Below are positions 1 to 6,891 of a DNA stretch of 11,623 nucleotides, one piece after another. Within the stretch, counting starts at the first letter, position 1. The number at the start of each line of letters is the position of its first letter. Made by a program: the position numbers and the translations under genes. Source of the stretch: Candidatus Krumholzibacteriota bacterium (GTDB lineage Bacteria > Krumholzibacteriota > Krumholzibacteriia > Krumholzibacteriales > Krumholzibacteriaceae); the NCBI GenBank assembly GCA_030630165.1, contig DAOVNN010000052.1:1-11623 (forward strand). Reading direction: 5' to 3'. The notes beneath the pieces are model-generated. The model searched no databases. It was given only the letters and a program-made list of their open reading frames with translations, and was not told where the DNA came from.

Positions 1-251
1 GTGATCTGCAGGTCATCGGCCCTGAGGCGAAATACGGTGCCCGGATCCTCGCGGTTCAGGAGGATCGCGTCGATCAGGAAGGCCCTGTCGTATCCGCCCA
101 GCATCTCCATTAGGTTCATCCCGGCGCTCTCCGTCTCTATGACGGATATGTTGTCGGATTCGAACCTGCCTGACAGCATTCGGGCAACAAAAACCCCCGC
201 GCCGTCATCGCTCAGGACGGTATTGCCAAGCCCGATTATAACGGTTTTCAT
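1..251 (-). CDS. Hydrogenase maturation protease (HyaD/HybD/HycI family), C-terminus cut by window edge
   Basis: The product is a nickel-dependent endopeptidase that would trim the C-terminal tail of the [NiFe] hydrogenase large subunit once nickel is inserted. Only the first 83 codons lie in the window. They open with the family pattern: a beta strand, GLGN at residues 7-10, then LSDDGAG at 13-19. A second strand ends in E39/E41 followed by SAG, and LIDA spans 59-62. D16 and D61 match the acidic nickel ligands known from HybD (E16 and D62); the histidine ligand would lie beyond the edge. The ATG at 251 follows the mvhA stop by 8 bp and is preceded by GAGGT about 11 bp upstream, so it is the last visible gene of the operon. 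Its position directly after the large subunit makes that subunit, with its 25-residue tail, the likely substrate. The family call is firm; the exact subfamily is not. Confidence 0.9.
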   Translation of the reverse strand, partial: MKTVIIGLGNTVLSDDGAGVFVARMLSGRFESDNISVIETESAGMNLMEMLGGYDRAFLIDAILLNREDPGTVFRLRADDLQI

Positions 252-259
252 CGGATGCG

Positions 260-1720
260 CTACCTCGATACCTCGTTGAGTATCTCACCGTCGAGATCAC
301 GTATCTCAACCTTGAGAGGCATCTGTCCGGGAAGACTGTGCGTCGCGCAGCTGAAGCACGGATCGTACAGGCGGAAGGCCATCTCGACCATGTTGAGCAG
401 GCCTTCGGTCACCTCTCCACCCGGCTTTATCAGGTTCTGGGCTGCCTTTTTGACTGCCATATTGATTGAGGCGTTGTTATTTGTCGTTCCGACTATAAGG
501 TTTGCCTTTGTCACGATCCCGTTCTCGTCGGTCCAATAGTGATGCGTCAGGGTTCCGCGCGGAGCCTCGACGATACCCACGCCTTCAGTCGGCGTAGTCG
601 AAGGAATGATCCTCACATTGGGATCGGTGATCTCGGGATCGTTGATCAGCTCCTGCATCCTCTCGGCCGCGTATACCATCTCGATAAGTCGGGCCCAGTG
701 GTTGACCATCAGCTTGTGACACGGCTTTCCGCCGACCGTATCGAACATCTTATCATACTCGGCCTGAGCCTTCGGAGTAGCCATGCCGTCGGCGGCGTTG
801 AAGCGCGGCAGAGGATTTGCCTGGTAGAGTGACGTTTCGGCGCCCTCGACGAATCCCATCCATCCCCTGCTCTTGAGGTAGGGGAACTTCAGATATGACC
901 AGTCCTCGACATGCTCCGCTATATGATCGAGGTAATCAGGCTCGGAGTACCTTAAGAGCTCCTTTCCCTCGACATCCACGACGCGGACCTGTCCGTGGTA
1001 GAAATTGACCTTGTTGTTCTCGTCGACCAGGCCCATGTAGTTGGTGACCTGCTCGAATACTCCGCCCATGATCAGATCGAGGTAAGTCTCGTTGGCGAGG
1101 ACCAGATCGTTGAAGAGCTTCAGACTCAGCTCTGCGAAACCGAGCTGTTCATCGGCCAGTCCCTTGATCTTCTCGGCGTGCTCCGGGTCGAGGGCTCTCG
1201 TAACACCGCCGGGTATGTTCCAGACGGGATGCGTGGCCCTTCCGCCGACCATAATCTGGATCTCCTGAGAGATCGCTCTCTGCCTCAGGACCTCGCTGCC
1301 GAGCTCGAGCCCGACCTTGGCGATCAGTCCGAGCACATTTCTCTGTGCCTTCGGAGCGTCGGGGCCGAGAACGAAATCAGGCGCAGCCAGGGCATAAAAA
1401 TGAGCAGCGTGACTGTGTATGAAGTGAGCCATGTAATAGAGCTCACGGAGTTTCTTGGCGACACTCGGGATGTCGGCTGAAAATACGTTGTCGACGGCCT
1501 TTCCCGCAGCCATGTGATGAGCCGCCGGACATACGCCGCAGATCCTCGGCATGATCCTTGGTATCTCCTCGACGGGCAGTCCCTCTACGAACTTCTCGAA
1601 TCCCCTGAGTTCCGGGATCTGCATATATGCGTTCTCGACCGAACCGTCATCATTGATGAACAGGCTGATCTTGCCGTGTCCTTCAAGTCTGCTGATGGGA
1701 TCTATCTCCACGCGCCTCAT
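260..1720 (-). CDS. mvhA: Group 3c [NiFe] hydrogenase large subunit (MvhA/VhuA type)
   Basis: This 486-residue catalytic subunit carries the NiFe(CN)2CO centre that splits or forms H2 in the cytoplasmic Mvh-Hdr complex. Both cysteine pairs are intact: R59-I-C61-G-V-C64 with H68 near the N-terminus (L1 motif), and D453-P-C455-F-S-C458-A-T-H461 near the C-terminus (L2 motif). Another 25 residues follow H461, ending in EVSR; in this family such a tail is removed by the maturation protease, which is encoded immediately downstream. Length is normal for group 3 enzymes. The ATG overlaps the mvhG stop by 4 bp (ATGA), indicating translational coupling, and a consensus AGGAGG lies 8 bp upstream. The NxxC-type details and the neighbours mvhD and hdrA favour group 3c over the F420-reducing group 3a, since no frhB-like gene is present in the window. 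Confidence 0.95.
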   Translation of the reverse strand: MRRVEIDPISRLEGHGKISLFINDDGSVENAYMQIPELRGFEKFVEGLPVEEIPRIMPRICGVCPAAHHMAAGKAVDNVFSADIPSVAKKLRELYYMAHFIHSHAAHFYALAAPDFVLGPDAPKAQRNVLGLIAKVGLELGSEVLRQRAISQEIQIMVGGRATHPVWNIPGGVTRALDPEHAEKIKGLADEQLGFAELSLKLFNDLVLANETYLDLIMGGVFEQVTNYMGLVDENNKVNFYHGQVRVVDVEGKELLRYSEPDYLDHIAEHVEDWSYLKFPYLKSRGWMGFVEGAETSLYQANPLPRFNAADGMATPKAQAEYDKMFDTVGGKPCHKLMVNHWARLIEMVYAAERMQELINDPEITDPNVRIIPSTTPTEGVGIVEAPRGTLTHHYWTDENGIVTKANLIVGTTNNNASINMAVKKAAQNLIKPGGEVTEGLLNMVEMAFRLYDPCFSCATHSLPGQMPLKVEIRDLDGEILNEVSR

Positions 1721-2670
1721 ATCATTTTCCTCCTGAGGATCGATGCGGCTGTGCTGAACCTGTGAAAAGTCCTCAAGGGATCGACGATGCCGTCAAGCAC
1801 CGCGTCGATCTCTTTTTCCTCCTTCGGTCCCAGGACCGAAGCGAGCGCGCTGATCATCCTGATTCCCTGGTCATGTACCTCTTCCAGGGGACCGTAACAT
1901 CCCCTGCATGGCACGCCGGAGTTGATGCATCTGGCGCCGCATCCCTCTCTCGTTACCGGCCCGAGACAGATAAGTCCCTGTTCGAGCAGGCATTTTTCTG
2001 GATCCGGGATCATGTTGAGCGGCCTCTTGATCTCGCTGATCTCCTTTTCTTCCTTCTCCCTCGGACACTCGTCGCAGAGCGTCCTCGTTCCGGCGCCGAT
2101 GATCGAGCCCTTCGGCGGCAGTTCGCCGTTGAAGACCGCGGTCAGGGCGTTGACAATCTGCTGCGGTACGGGAGGACAGCCGGGGAGATAGTAGTCTACG
2201 TCGACGACCTGGTCGAGCGTCTTGACCGTATTATAGAACCGCGGAAGCTCAAGACCGTTTCCGTCCACAATCGACTTCTCCAGCGGAACTGTGCCATCCG
2301 GGTTATCAGTCGATTCGGTCTCCGAGTAGACACGATCGAACATCGATTGTTTCGTATGATAGTTAGCCAGGCTGGGCAGTCCCCCGATGTGGGCGCAGGC
2401 TCCAAGAGCCACGAGAGTCTTGGTCTTTCGCCTCAGGAGCTTCGCGATCTCCTCGTTCTCGGAGTTTCTTATGGCTCCGTTATAGAGGACCAGGTCGAAT
2501 TCCCCATCATCCATGGCCCTGACGTCATCATATTTGAAGTCGAGTGCGATGGGCCAGAAGAGAAAGTCCACCTTCTCGGCGACGTCGAGGATCTTCTCGT
2601 GGATATCGAGTACGGCGACATCGCATCCGCCGCAGCCGGATCCCCAGTAAATTCCGCCTTTAAGCTTCAT
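1717..2670 (-). CDS. mvhG: Group 3c [NiFe] hydrogenase small subunit, iron-sulfur electron relay (MvhG type)
   Basis: The small subunit passes electrons from the NiFe site through three iron-sulfur clusters toward MvhD and HdrA. With the ATG at 2670 the protein is 317 residues. Proximal-cluster ligands are visible as G-C13-G-G-C16 near the N-terminus, GAC92AHIGG and PGC165PP. A C-terminal cysteine-rich part holds C199-D-E-C202, C227, C235, C244, C248, C255 and C258, as expected for medial and distal clusters. A GTG nine bases upstream (2679) would add three residues (MRQ). I prefer the ATG because the mature-looking sequence MKLKGGIYW begins there and neither start has a strong ribosome site. 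Translation is probably coupled to mvhD, which it overlaps by 11 bp. There is no Tat signal peptide, so the enzyme is cytoplasmic. The gene ends inside the first codons of mvhA. Confidence 0.94.
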   Translation of the reverse strand: MKLKGGIYWGSGCGGCDVAVLDIHEKILDVAEKVDFLFWPIALDFKYDDVRAMDDGEFDLVLYNGAIRNSENEEIAKLLRRKTKTLVALGACAHIGGLPSLANYHTKQSMFDRVYSETESTDNPDGTVPLEKSIVDGNGLELPRFYNTVKTLDQVVDVDYYLPGCPPVPQQIVNALTAVFNGELPPKGSIIGAGTRTLCDECPREKEEKEISEIKRPLNMIPDPEKCLLEQGLICLGPVTREGCGARCINSGVPCRGCYGPLEEVHDQGIRMISALASVLGPKEEKEIDAVLDGIVDPLRTFHRFSTAASILRRKMI

Positions 2671-3145
2671 TTGCCGCACCGCTTTCTTCTATATGCTCTT
2701 CATGATGATCGATATCGTCTTTCATCGCTTCGGCAAGCGATTCCTTCACTCCGAGGGGGCCGAGTTCGCGTATCTGCTCTGTAAATTCATTGACTATCGT
2801 CGCGAACCTCTCCCCTTCCGAAGCAGCGATCCATTCGAGCCTCACGCGCTCCGGCTCCACCCCGTACTCGGGAAGTATTCGCTGAAGCAGCCTGTGCCTT
2901 CGCAGGGCCTTGTAGTTGCCCTCCTGGTAGTGGCAGTCTCCGGGGTGACACCCGGCGATGAGCACGCCGTCTGCGCCCTCGAACAGGGCCTTGATGATAA
3001 ATGTCGGTTCGATCCTGCCGCTGCACATCACCCTGACCGACCTGATGTTCGGGGCGTACTTGATCCTCGCCGTCCCCGCCAGGTCAGCTCCTGTGTAGGA
3101 GCACCAGTTGCAGAGGAAACCGACTATCTTCGGTTCGAAAGTCAT
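2660..3145 (-). CDS. mvhD: MvhD, [2Fe-2S] linker between hydrogenase and heterodisulfide reductase
   Basis: MvhD (methyl-viologen-reducing hydrogenase delta subunit) carries electrons from the hydrogenase small subunit to the flavin of HdrA. The 161-residue protein shows the family's conserved cysteines: C12-N-W-C15 followed by SYTGAD, VMC41SGR, and AGC66HPGDC71HY. The last 30 or so residues are acidic and histidine-rich (DDIDHHEEHIEE) and lie beyond the conserved domain. The ATG at 3145 is 31 bp after the hdrA stop and has AGGGA about 7 bp upstream. MvhD homologues also occur fused to HdrA or beside formate dehydrogenases; here mvhG and mvhA follow directly, so the hydrogenase is the evident partner. 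Confidence 0.95.
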   Translation of the reverse strand: MTFEPKIVGFLCNWCSYTGADLAGTARIKYAPNIRSVRVMCSGRIEPTFIIKALFEGADGVLIAGCHPGDCHYQEGNYKALRRHRLLQRILPEYGVEPERVRLEWIAASEGERFATIVNEFTEQIRELGPLGVKESLAEAMKDDIDHHEEHIEESGAANEA

Positions 3146-3176
3146 CTCGACATCCCTTCAGTATTTATCTTCATCA

Positions 3177-5153
3177 TCACGCCGAGAGGATACCCTTTAT
3201 CTCGGCGAAGATCTGTCTGTCTTCGAAATGCTTGGCGGAGATCGCGTTGCTCGGGCAGCCGGCGGCACAGGTGCCGCATCCCTTGCAGAGAGCCTCGTTC
3301 ACTACCGACACGCCCTTTTCCTCGTCGTACTTGATCGCAAGGTACGGGCAGAGCGAGTTGCAGAGCTTGCAGCCGGAACACTTGTCCTCATCGACCGAGG
3401 CAGTAGCCGACTCGATCTCTATCTTCTCCCTCGTTATCATCGAAAGGACAGCGCTCGAAGCTGCAGATGCCTGCGCGACAGTATCGGGGATGTCCTTCGG
3501 CGACTGGCAGCAACCGGCGATGAATACGCCGTCTGTCGCTGTTGCCACGGGACCTAGCTTCGGATGCTTCTCGATGACGAATCCGTCCTTGCCGATGCTG
3601 ACGCTGCATAGGCCGGCGACATCGGGAAGGCTCTCGTGCGCCTCGAGGCCGGTGCAGAGTACTACCATGTCGAGTGGGATCCTCCTGACCATTCCGACCA
3701 GTGTGTCCTCTACTTCGACTACGAGCTTACCCTTCTCCGCTTCCTCGATCGGGACCTCGGTCACCTCTGCGACCTTGCCGCGGACGAACCTGACGTCCTC
3801 ACCGAGCAGCCTGTCGTAGAACTCCTCGTATCCCTTGCCGAAGCAACGGAGGTCTATGTAAAACTCGTATACCTCGGCGTCGATCTTTTCCTTTATAAGA
3901 TGGGAATACTTCAGCGCGTACATGCAGCAGACTCTCGAGCAGTACTCGTTGTAATGCTTGTCGCGGCTGCCCACGCAGTGGACGATCCCGATCGACTTGG
4001 GCTCTTTACCATCGGCCATCAGTATCTTTCCACCGGTATTCCCCGAAGCACAGTTCATTATCTCGAACTCGATCGCGGTCATCACGTTGTCGAATCTTCC
4101 GTAACCGTAACGTTTGACAGGTTCGGGATCGAAGGTCTGGAATCCGGTCGCCAGGATGATGTTCCCGACCTCGAACTCCACTATCTCATCCTCCATGTCG
4201 TATTTGATCGCGTTGCGCTCACAGACCGCGGCGCAGATACCGCACTTGCCGTTCTTGAAGCGGATGCATGTTTCGGTATCGATGACCGGGATGGCTGGAA
4301 CGGCCTGCATGAAGGGCATGTATATCGATGTCGTGGGGCCGAGCGAGAGTTTCTCATGTACGTTGCCCTTGCGGGGAACGCGAGTACCCGGGCACTTCTC
4401 CCAGCAGGCGCCGCAGCCGTTGCAGAGTTCGGCGTCTACATACCGCGCCTTCTTGCGTATCTTGATATTGAAGTTCCCGACATAGCCGCTGATATCCTCT
4501 ACCTCCGACCATGAGAGAAGCTCGATATTCTCGTGCTGGCCGACCGAGACCATCTTAGGCGTCAGGATACAGGCGGAGCAGTCAAGCGTAGGGAAGGTCT
4601 TGTCGAACTTTGCCATGTGACCGCCGATAGAGGGTTCCTTCTCGATCAGGATCACTTTCTTGCCGGCATCAGCCAGATCAAGAGCAGCCTGGATGCCGGC
4701 GATCCCGCCGCCGATCACCAGGGTCTGCGGATTGATCGGGACTTCCCTCTTCGTCAGCGGTACCTGAAGGGCCACCCTGCGGACGGAGGCCTCGATAAGG
4801 TCCTTCGCCTTCTCGGTAGTCTGGGCTTCATCGACATGCACCCATGAACACTGCTCCCGGATATTTGCCATCGCAAACAGGTATTCGTTCAGGCCGCCGC
4901 GTGTGCAGACGTTTCTGAATGTCTTCTCATGCATCAGAGGCGAGCAGGAAGCTACAACTACCCTGTTGATCAGTCCGTCCTCGATATCCTTCTGGATGAG
5001 CGACTGCCCGGGATCGGAACACATGAACTTGTATTCCCTCACGAGCGTGACGTCATCGAGCCCTTTGGCGAACTCGACCACCTTGTCGATGTCTACCTTG
5101 CCGGCGATGTTGGTGCCGCAGTGGCAGACGTATACACCAATACGTTCAGACAT
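3177..5153 (-). CDS. hdrA: Heterodisulfide reductase subunit A, FAD electron-bifurcating subunit
   Basis: HdrA holds the FAD that bifurcates electron pairs, sending one toward ferredoxin and one toward HdrBC. The 658-residue protein has the full family architecture. An N-terminal domain contains C10-H-C12, C45 and C70. The Rossmann dinucleotide fold follows, with GGGIAG at 148-153. The thioredoxin-reductase-like region contains D191-C192-S-A-C195, where some methanogens use selenocysteine; here it is cysteine, with no in-frame stop. An inserted ferredoxin domain has C244/C247/C250/C254 and C296/C304/C307/C311, and a C-terminal ferredoxin domain has C592/C595/C598/C602 and C623/C626/C629/C633. 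Length matches methanogen HdrA, so it is the single-copy form and not an HdrAA fusion. The ATG follows the hdrB stop by one base, with GGGAG 6 bp upstream inside the hdrB end. The gene closes with three consecutive TGA triplets. Confidence 0.97.
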   Translation of the reverse strand: MSERIGVYVCHCGTNIAGKVDIDKVVEFAKGLDDVTLVREYKFMCSDPGQSLIQKDIEDGLINRVVVASCSPLMHEKTFRNVCTRGGLNEYLFAMANIREQCSWVHVDEAQTTEKAKDLIEASVRRVALQVPLTKREVPINPQTLVIGGGIAGIQAALDLADAGKKVILIEKEPSIGGHMAKFDKTFPTLDCSACILTPKMVSVGQHENIELLSWSEVEDISGYVGNFNIKIRKKARYVDAELCNGCGACWEKCPGTRVPRKGNVHEKLSLGPTTSIYMPFMQAVPAIPVIDTETCIRFKNGKCGICAAVCERNAIKYDMEDEIVEFEVGNIILATGFQTFDPEPVKRYGYGRFDNVMTAIEFEIMNCASGNTGGKILMADGKEPKSIGIVHCVGSRDKHYNEYCSRVCCMYALKYSHLIKEKIDAEVYEFYIDLRCFGKGYEEFYDRLLGEDVRFVRGKVAEVTEVPIEEAEKGKLVVEVEDTLVGMVRRIPLDMVVLCTGLEAHESLPDVAGLCSVSIGKDGFVIEKHPKLGPVATATDGVFIAGCCQSPKDIPDTVAQASAASSAVLSMITREKIEIESATASVDEDKCSGCKLCNSLCPYLAIKYDEEKGVSVVNEALCKGCGTCAAGCPSNAISAKHFEDRQIFAEIKGILSA

Positions 5154-5154
5154 A

Positions 5155-6063
5155 TCACGCTCCCTGTAGTATCTGTTTCATCGGCTCGGTCATCTTGACG
5201 GCGAGCTTGTTCAGCCCGAGCTCTTCAGGCTTCTTCCCCATCGCCAGCCCGATGAGCTGCGTGAAGTAGATGACAGGTATATTGAATTTCGTACCGAAGA
5301 GGCTGTTCACCTTCGGCTGGTATATGTCGAGATTCATCTGACACAGTGGGCAGATCGTCACGATACAGTGAGCACCATTGTTCTCGGCATCGGCGAGGAG
5401 CCCGCGGCAGAGCTTCAGCGCCTGCTTCTCCTCCGTGCCCATAAGCGAGGATCCGCAGCACTTCGTCTTCATCGAGTACTTGACGGATGTAGCGCCCGTG
5501 GCCTCTATCAGCCTGTCCATGCAGATCGGATCGTCGGGATCATCGAATGCGTCCTCGCTGTCTGAGCAGGCGCCGCACCCGTAATAAAACGGCCTGACTA
5601 TCTGACACCCGTAATAAGGCGCGATGTTAAGGCCTTCCAGCTTACTCGTGGCCGCCTCGGATATCTTTTCGAATCCAACGTCGTTGACCATCACGTCGAG
5701 AAGATGACGGACCCGGATGTTTCCACTGTAGCTCAGGCCGCCTGCCTCGAGAGCGATCCCCAGTTTCTTCCTCATGTCCGGATAATCGTTGAAATAATGG
5801 TTGGTCTTGTTGAGGACCAGGTAGCATGCGCTGCACGGCGTGACGACATCCCTGTGAAACTTCTCGGCCATCGCGAGGTTGCGGGCCGAGATAGCGAAGC
5901 TCATAAGCTCCTTGACCGACATATACGCCGTGGCGCCGCAGCAGTTCCAGTCTTCGAGCTCTTCGAGCTCGACACCGAAAGAGGGCATCACCGAGTCGAT
6001 CGATTCCTGGTAGAGGTTCGCCGTCGCCTTGACCGAGCATCCAGGATAATACGTGTATTTCAT
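5155..6063 (-). CDS. hdrB: Heterodisulfide reductase subunit B, CCG-domain protein with extra cysteine insertion
   Basis: HdrB binds two noncubane [4Fe-4S] clusters that reduce the disulfide substrate. The 302-residue protein contains both CCG domains. The first has C9, C41-C42-G, C77 and C80; the second has YYGC153, K-C202-C203-G, C238 and C241. Between C153 and C202 there are 49 residues, where the HdrB proteins I remember have about 40. The surplus is a segment around residues 158-172 that repeats YYGC (160-163) and adds C163 and C166, ending just before the conserved FDDP. The ATG directly follows the hdrC stop TAG, with GGGGAG six bases upstream. All cluster ligands remain, so I expect a functional protein. 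The extra CxxC pair could bind metal, tune the cluster or be neutral; this is open. Homologous CCG proteins occur in glycolate oxidase and succinate dehydrogenase complexes, but the hdrC/hdrA flanks settle the call. Confidence 0.95.
   Translation of the reverse strand: MKYTYYPGCSVKATANLYQESIDSVMPSFGVELEELEDWNCCGATAYMSVKELMSFAISARNLAMAEKFHRDVVTPCSACYLVLNKTNHYFNDYPDMRKKLGIALEAGGLSYSGNIRVRHLLDVMVNDVGFEKISEAATSKLEGLNIAPYYGCQIVRPFYYGCGACSDSEDAFDDPDDPICMDRLIEATGATSVKYSMKTKCCGSSLMGTEEKQALKLCRGLLADAENNGAHCIVTICPLCQMNLDIYQPKVNSLFGTKFNIPVIYFTQLIGLAMGKKPEELGLNKLAVKMTEPMKQILQGA
5576..5617. repeat. 12-bp direct repeat, 30-bp period, inside hdrB
   Basis: CACCCGTAATAA occurs at 5576-5587 and again at 5606-5617, exactly 30 bp (ten codons) apart. 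On the coding strand the copies encode the two YYGC motifs at HdrB residues 150-153 and 160-163. The period nearly matches the length by which this HdrB exceeds the usual spacing, which fits a local in-frame duplication that later diverged. Confidence 0.75.
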
Positions 6064-6642
6064 CTATATCTCCCCGAGCTCTTCGACCTTTTTCAGGATC
6101 TTTCTCAACTGTTCGATATTCTTTATCTTGTGCGGCATTATCGGAAGCCTGCCGTTGGAGAAGAGCCTCCATCCCTGGGGCATGAAATTGAACGCGCTGA
6201 ACGGATCAGCCGTGAGGATGTAACGGGTCATAAGCTCTGTCTCGTGATTTCGCCCGTACTTGTTCACCATATTCATGAATGTCTTGGAAAGAACTGCCGC
6301 CTTCCTGCCTGCCTTCGCCTTGCCTTCCTTGATCGCGATGCGCTTGAGAGCGTACATGACGTCGGTGATCTTGATCTCCTTGGGACACCTGACAGCGCAG
6401 GTGTAGCAGGACGAACAGTACCATATGGTGTTCGACTCGAGCACTTCGTCCCTGAATCCGGCTCTGATGAGAGAAAATATCTTCCTCGGAGCGTAATCCA
6501 TGACGGCGCCCTGCGGGCACGAACCGCTGCACGTCCCGCACTGGATGCACTTCTTTATCTCATGTCCGCCGGGAAGCGAATAGATCTCATCGAGAAAGTC
6601 GTGATCCAGCACAGACTCGTAAACCACTTCTCTTTCAAGCAT
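6064..6642 (-). CDS. hdrC: Heterodisulfide reductase subunit C, two-[4Fe-4S] ferredoxin subunit
   Basis: HdrC relays electrons from HdrA to the catalytic clusters of HdrB. The 192-residue protein has two classical CxxCxxCxxxCP cluster motifs: C32/C35/C38/C42 and C76/C79/C82/C86. A mostly helical C-terminal half follows, with the LTADPFSAFNFMPQGW segment at about 143-158. Length is typical of stand-alone HdrC, with no membrane helices of the HdrE/NarI type, so the complex is soluble. It is the first gene of the operon. The ATG at 6642 has a GAGGT about 11 bases upstream, which is rather far. The order hdrC-hdrB-hdrA, with hdrA next to mvhD, lets the whole bifurcating complex be made from one transcript. 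Confidence 0.95.
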   Translation of the reverse strand: MLEREVVYESVLDHDFLDEIYSLPGGHEIKKCIQCGTCSGSCPQGAVMDYAPRKIFSLIRAGFRDEVLESNTIWYCSSCYTCAVRCPKEIKITDVMYALKRIAIKEGKAKAGRKAAVLSKTFMNMVNKYGRNHETELMTRYILTADPFSAFNFMPQGWRLFSNGRLPIMPHKIKNIEQLRKILKKVEELGEI

Positions 6643-6716
6643 TTAACAACCAACCTCGCAGGATTTCCTGACTCCTGAATCGTTGAAGGGCAAAAAAAAA
6701 CAGCAATTCTTGACAA

Positions 6717-6753
6717 AAAAAGTCTACTATAGAAAAGTAAAAAGTCAACTATA
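6717..6753. repeat. Direct repeat AAAAAGTCWACTATA in the hdr upstream region
   Basis: Two copies of a 15-base element, AAAAAGTCTACTATA (6717-6731) and AAAAAGTCAACTATA (6739-6753), differ at one base and start 22 bp apart, about two helical turns. They lie 75-111 bp upstream of the hdrC start and overlap the best candidate promoter there. Such spacing is common for dimeric or cooperative regulator sites; no known regulator motif is recognised. Confidence 0.5.
6721..6748 (-). promoter_or_regulatory. Candidate sigma70-type promoter for the hdr-mvh operon
   Basis: On the minus strand TTGACT (6748-6743) stands 16 bp from TAGACT (6726-6721), giving five of six and four of six consensus matches. 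Transcription would begin near 6714 and leave a leader of about 70 bases before hdrC, containing a nine-T run. Both boxes fall within the 15-base direct repeat, so a bound regulator would interfere with or recruit polymerase. The region is very AT-rich and other placements are possible. Confidence 0.35.
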
Positions 6754-6767
6754 TTTTAATTAGTTGA
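6745..6767. promoter_or_regulatory. Inverted repeat TCAACTA-N9-TAGTTGA, operator-like
   Basis: Perfect 7-bp arms TCAACTA (6745-6751) and TAGTTGA (6761-6767) flank nine AT bases. The left arm is part of the second direct-repeat copy, and the right arm runs into the palindrome TGATTAATCA (6765-6774). No T-run follows, so this is more like an operator than a terminator. It sits between hdrC and the TPR gene and could serve either. It does not match the FNR, Rex or CRP consensus well. Confidence 0.4.
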
Positions 6768-6880
6768 TTAATCAGGAATTCCGATGTCTTTTTCCTGTTT
6801 CAGGGCTGATAAATGATTATTGATGAGTTTTGAGCGGGTTAGCGCTATAATCCGCTTCGAACCCCTCCTGAATGAGTCGA

Positions 6881-6885
6881 AAGGA
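6881..6885 (+). promoter_or_regulatory. Ribosome binding site deciding the TPR lipoprotein start
   Basis: AAGGA lies six bases before the ATG at 6892. It abuts the alternative ATG at 6886 and is far from the in-frame ATG at 6820. It supports 6892, which also places a clean signal peptide at the N-terminus. Confidence 0.6.
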
Positions 6886-6891
6886 ATGAGG

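Noticed and set aside
1..279. A 92-codon plus-strand frame at the left edge
   Set aside because: The minus strand here encodes a recognisable hydrogenase protease in good operon context.
1762..2784. A 340-codon open frame on the plus strand opposite mvhG and mvhD
   Set aside because: It is antisense to two clear genes whose cysteine motifs are intact. Long mirror frames are expected from the C/G-biased third positions, and its translation has no recognisable domain.
3610..3620. Possible selenocysteine or internal stop in hdrA
   Set aside because: The frame is open from start to stop and the position that is selenocysteine in some methanogens is cysteine here (DCSAC).
3636..4514. A 292-codon plus-strand frame opposite hdrA
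   Set aside because: It lies wholly within hdrA, which has all its cluster motifs. The translation looks like a codon-bias shadow.
5704..6678. A 324-codon plus-strand frame opposite hdrB and hdrC
   Set aside because: It is antisense to two conserved genes and runs past the hdrC start, with no domain and no ribosome site of note.
6688..6700. Nine-base A run as a terminator for a leftward or rightward transcript
   Set aside because: No GC-rich hairpin precedes it in either direction; it is part of an AT-rich promoter region.
6710..6715. Plus-strand TTGACA as a promoter for the TPR gene
   Set aside because: No acceptable -10 box is found 16 to 18 bp downstream.
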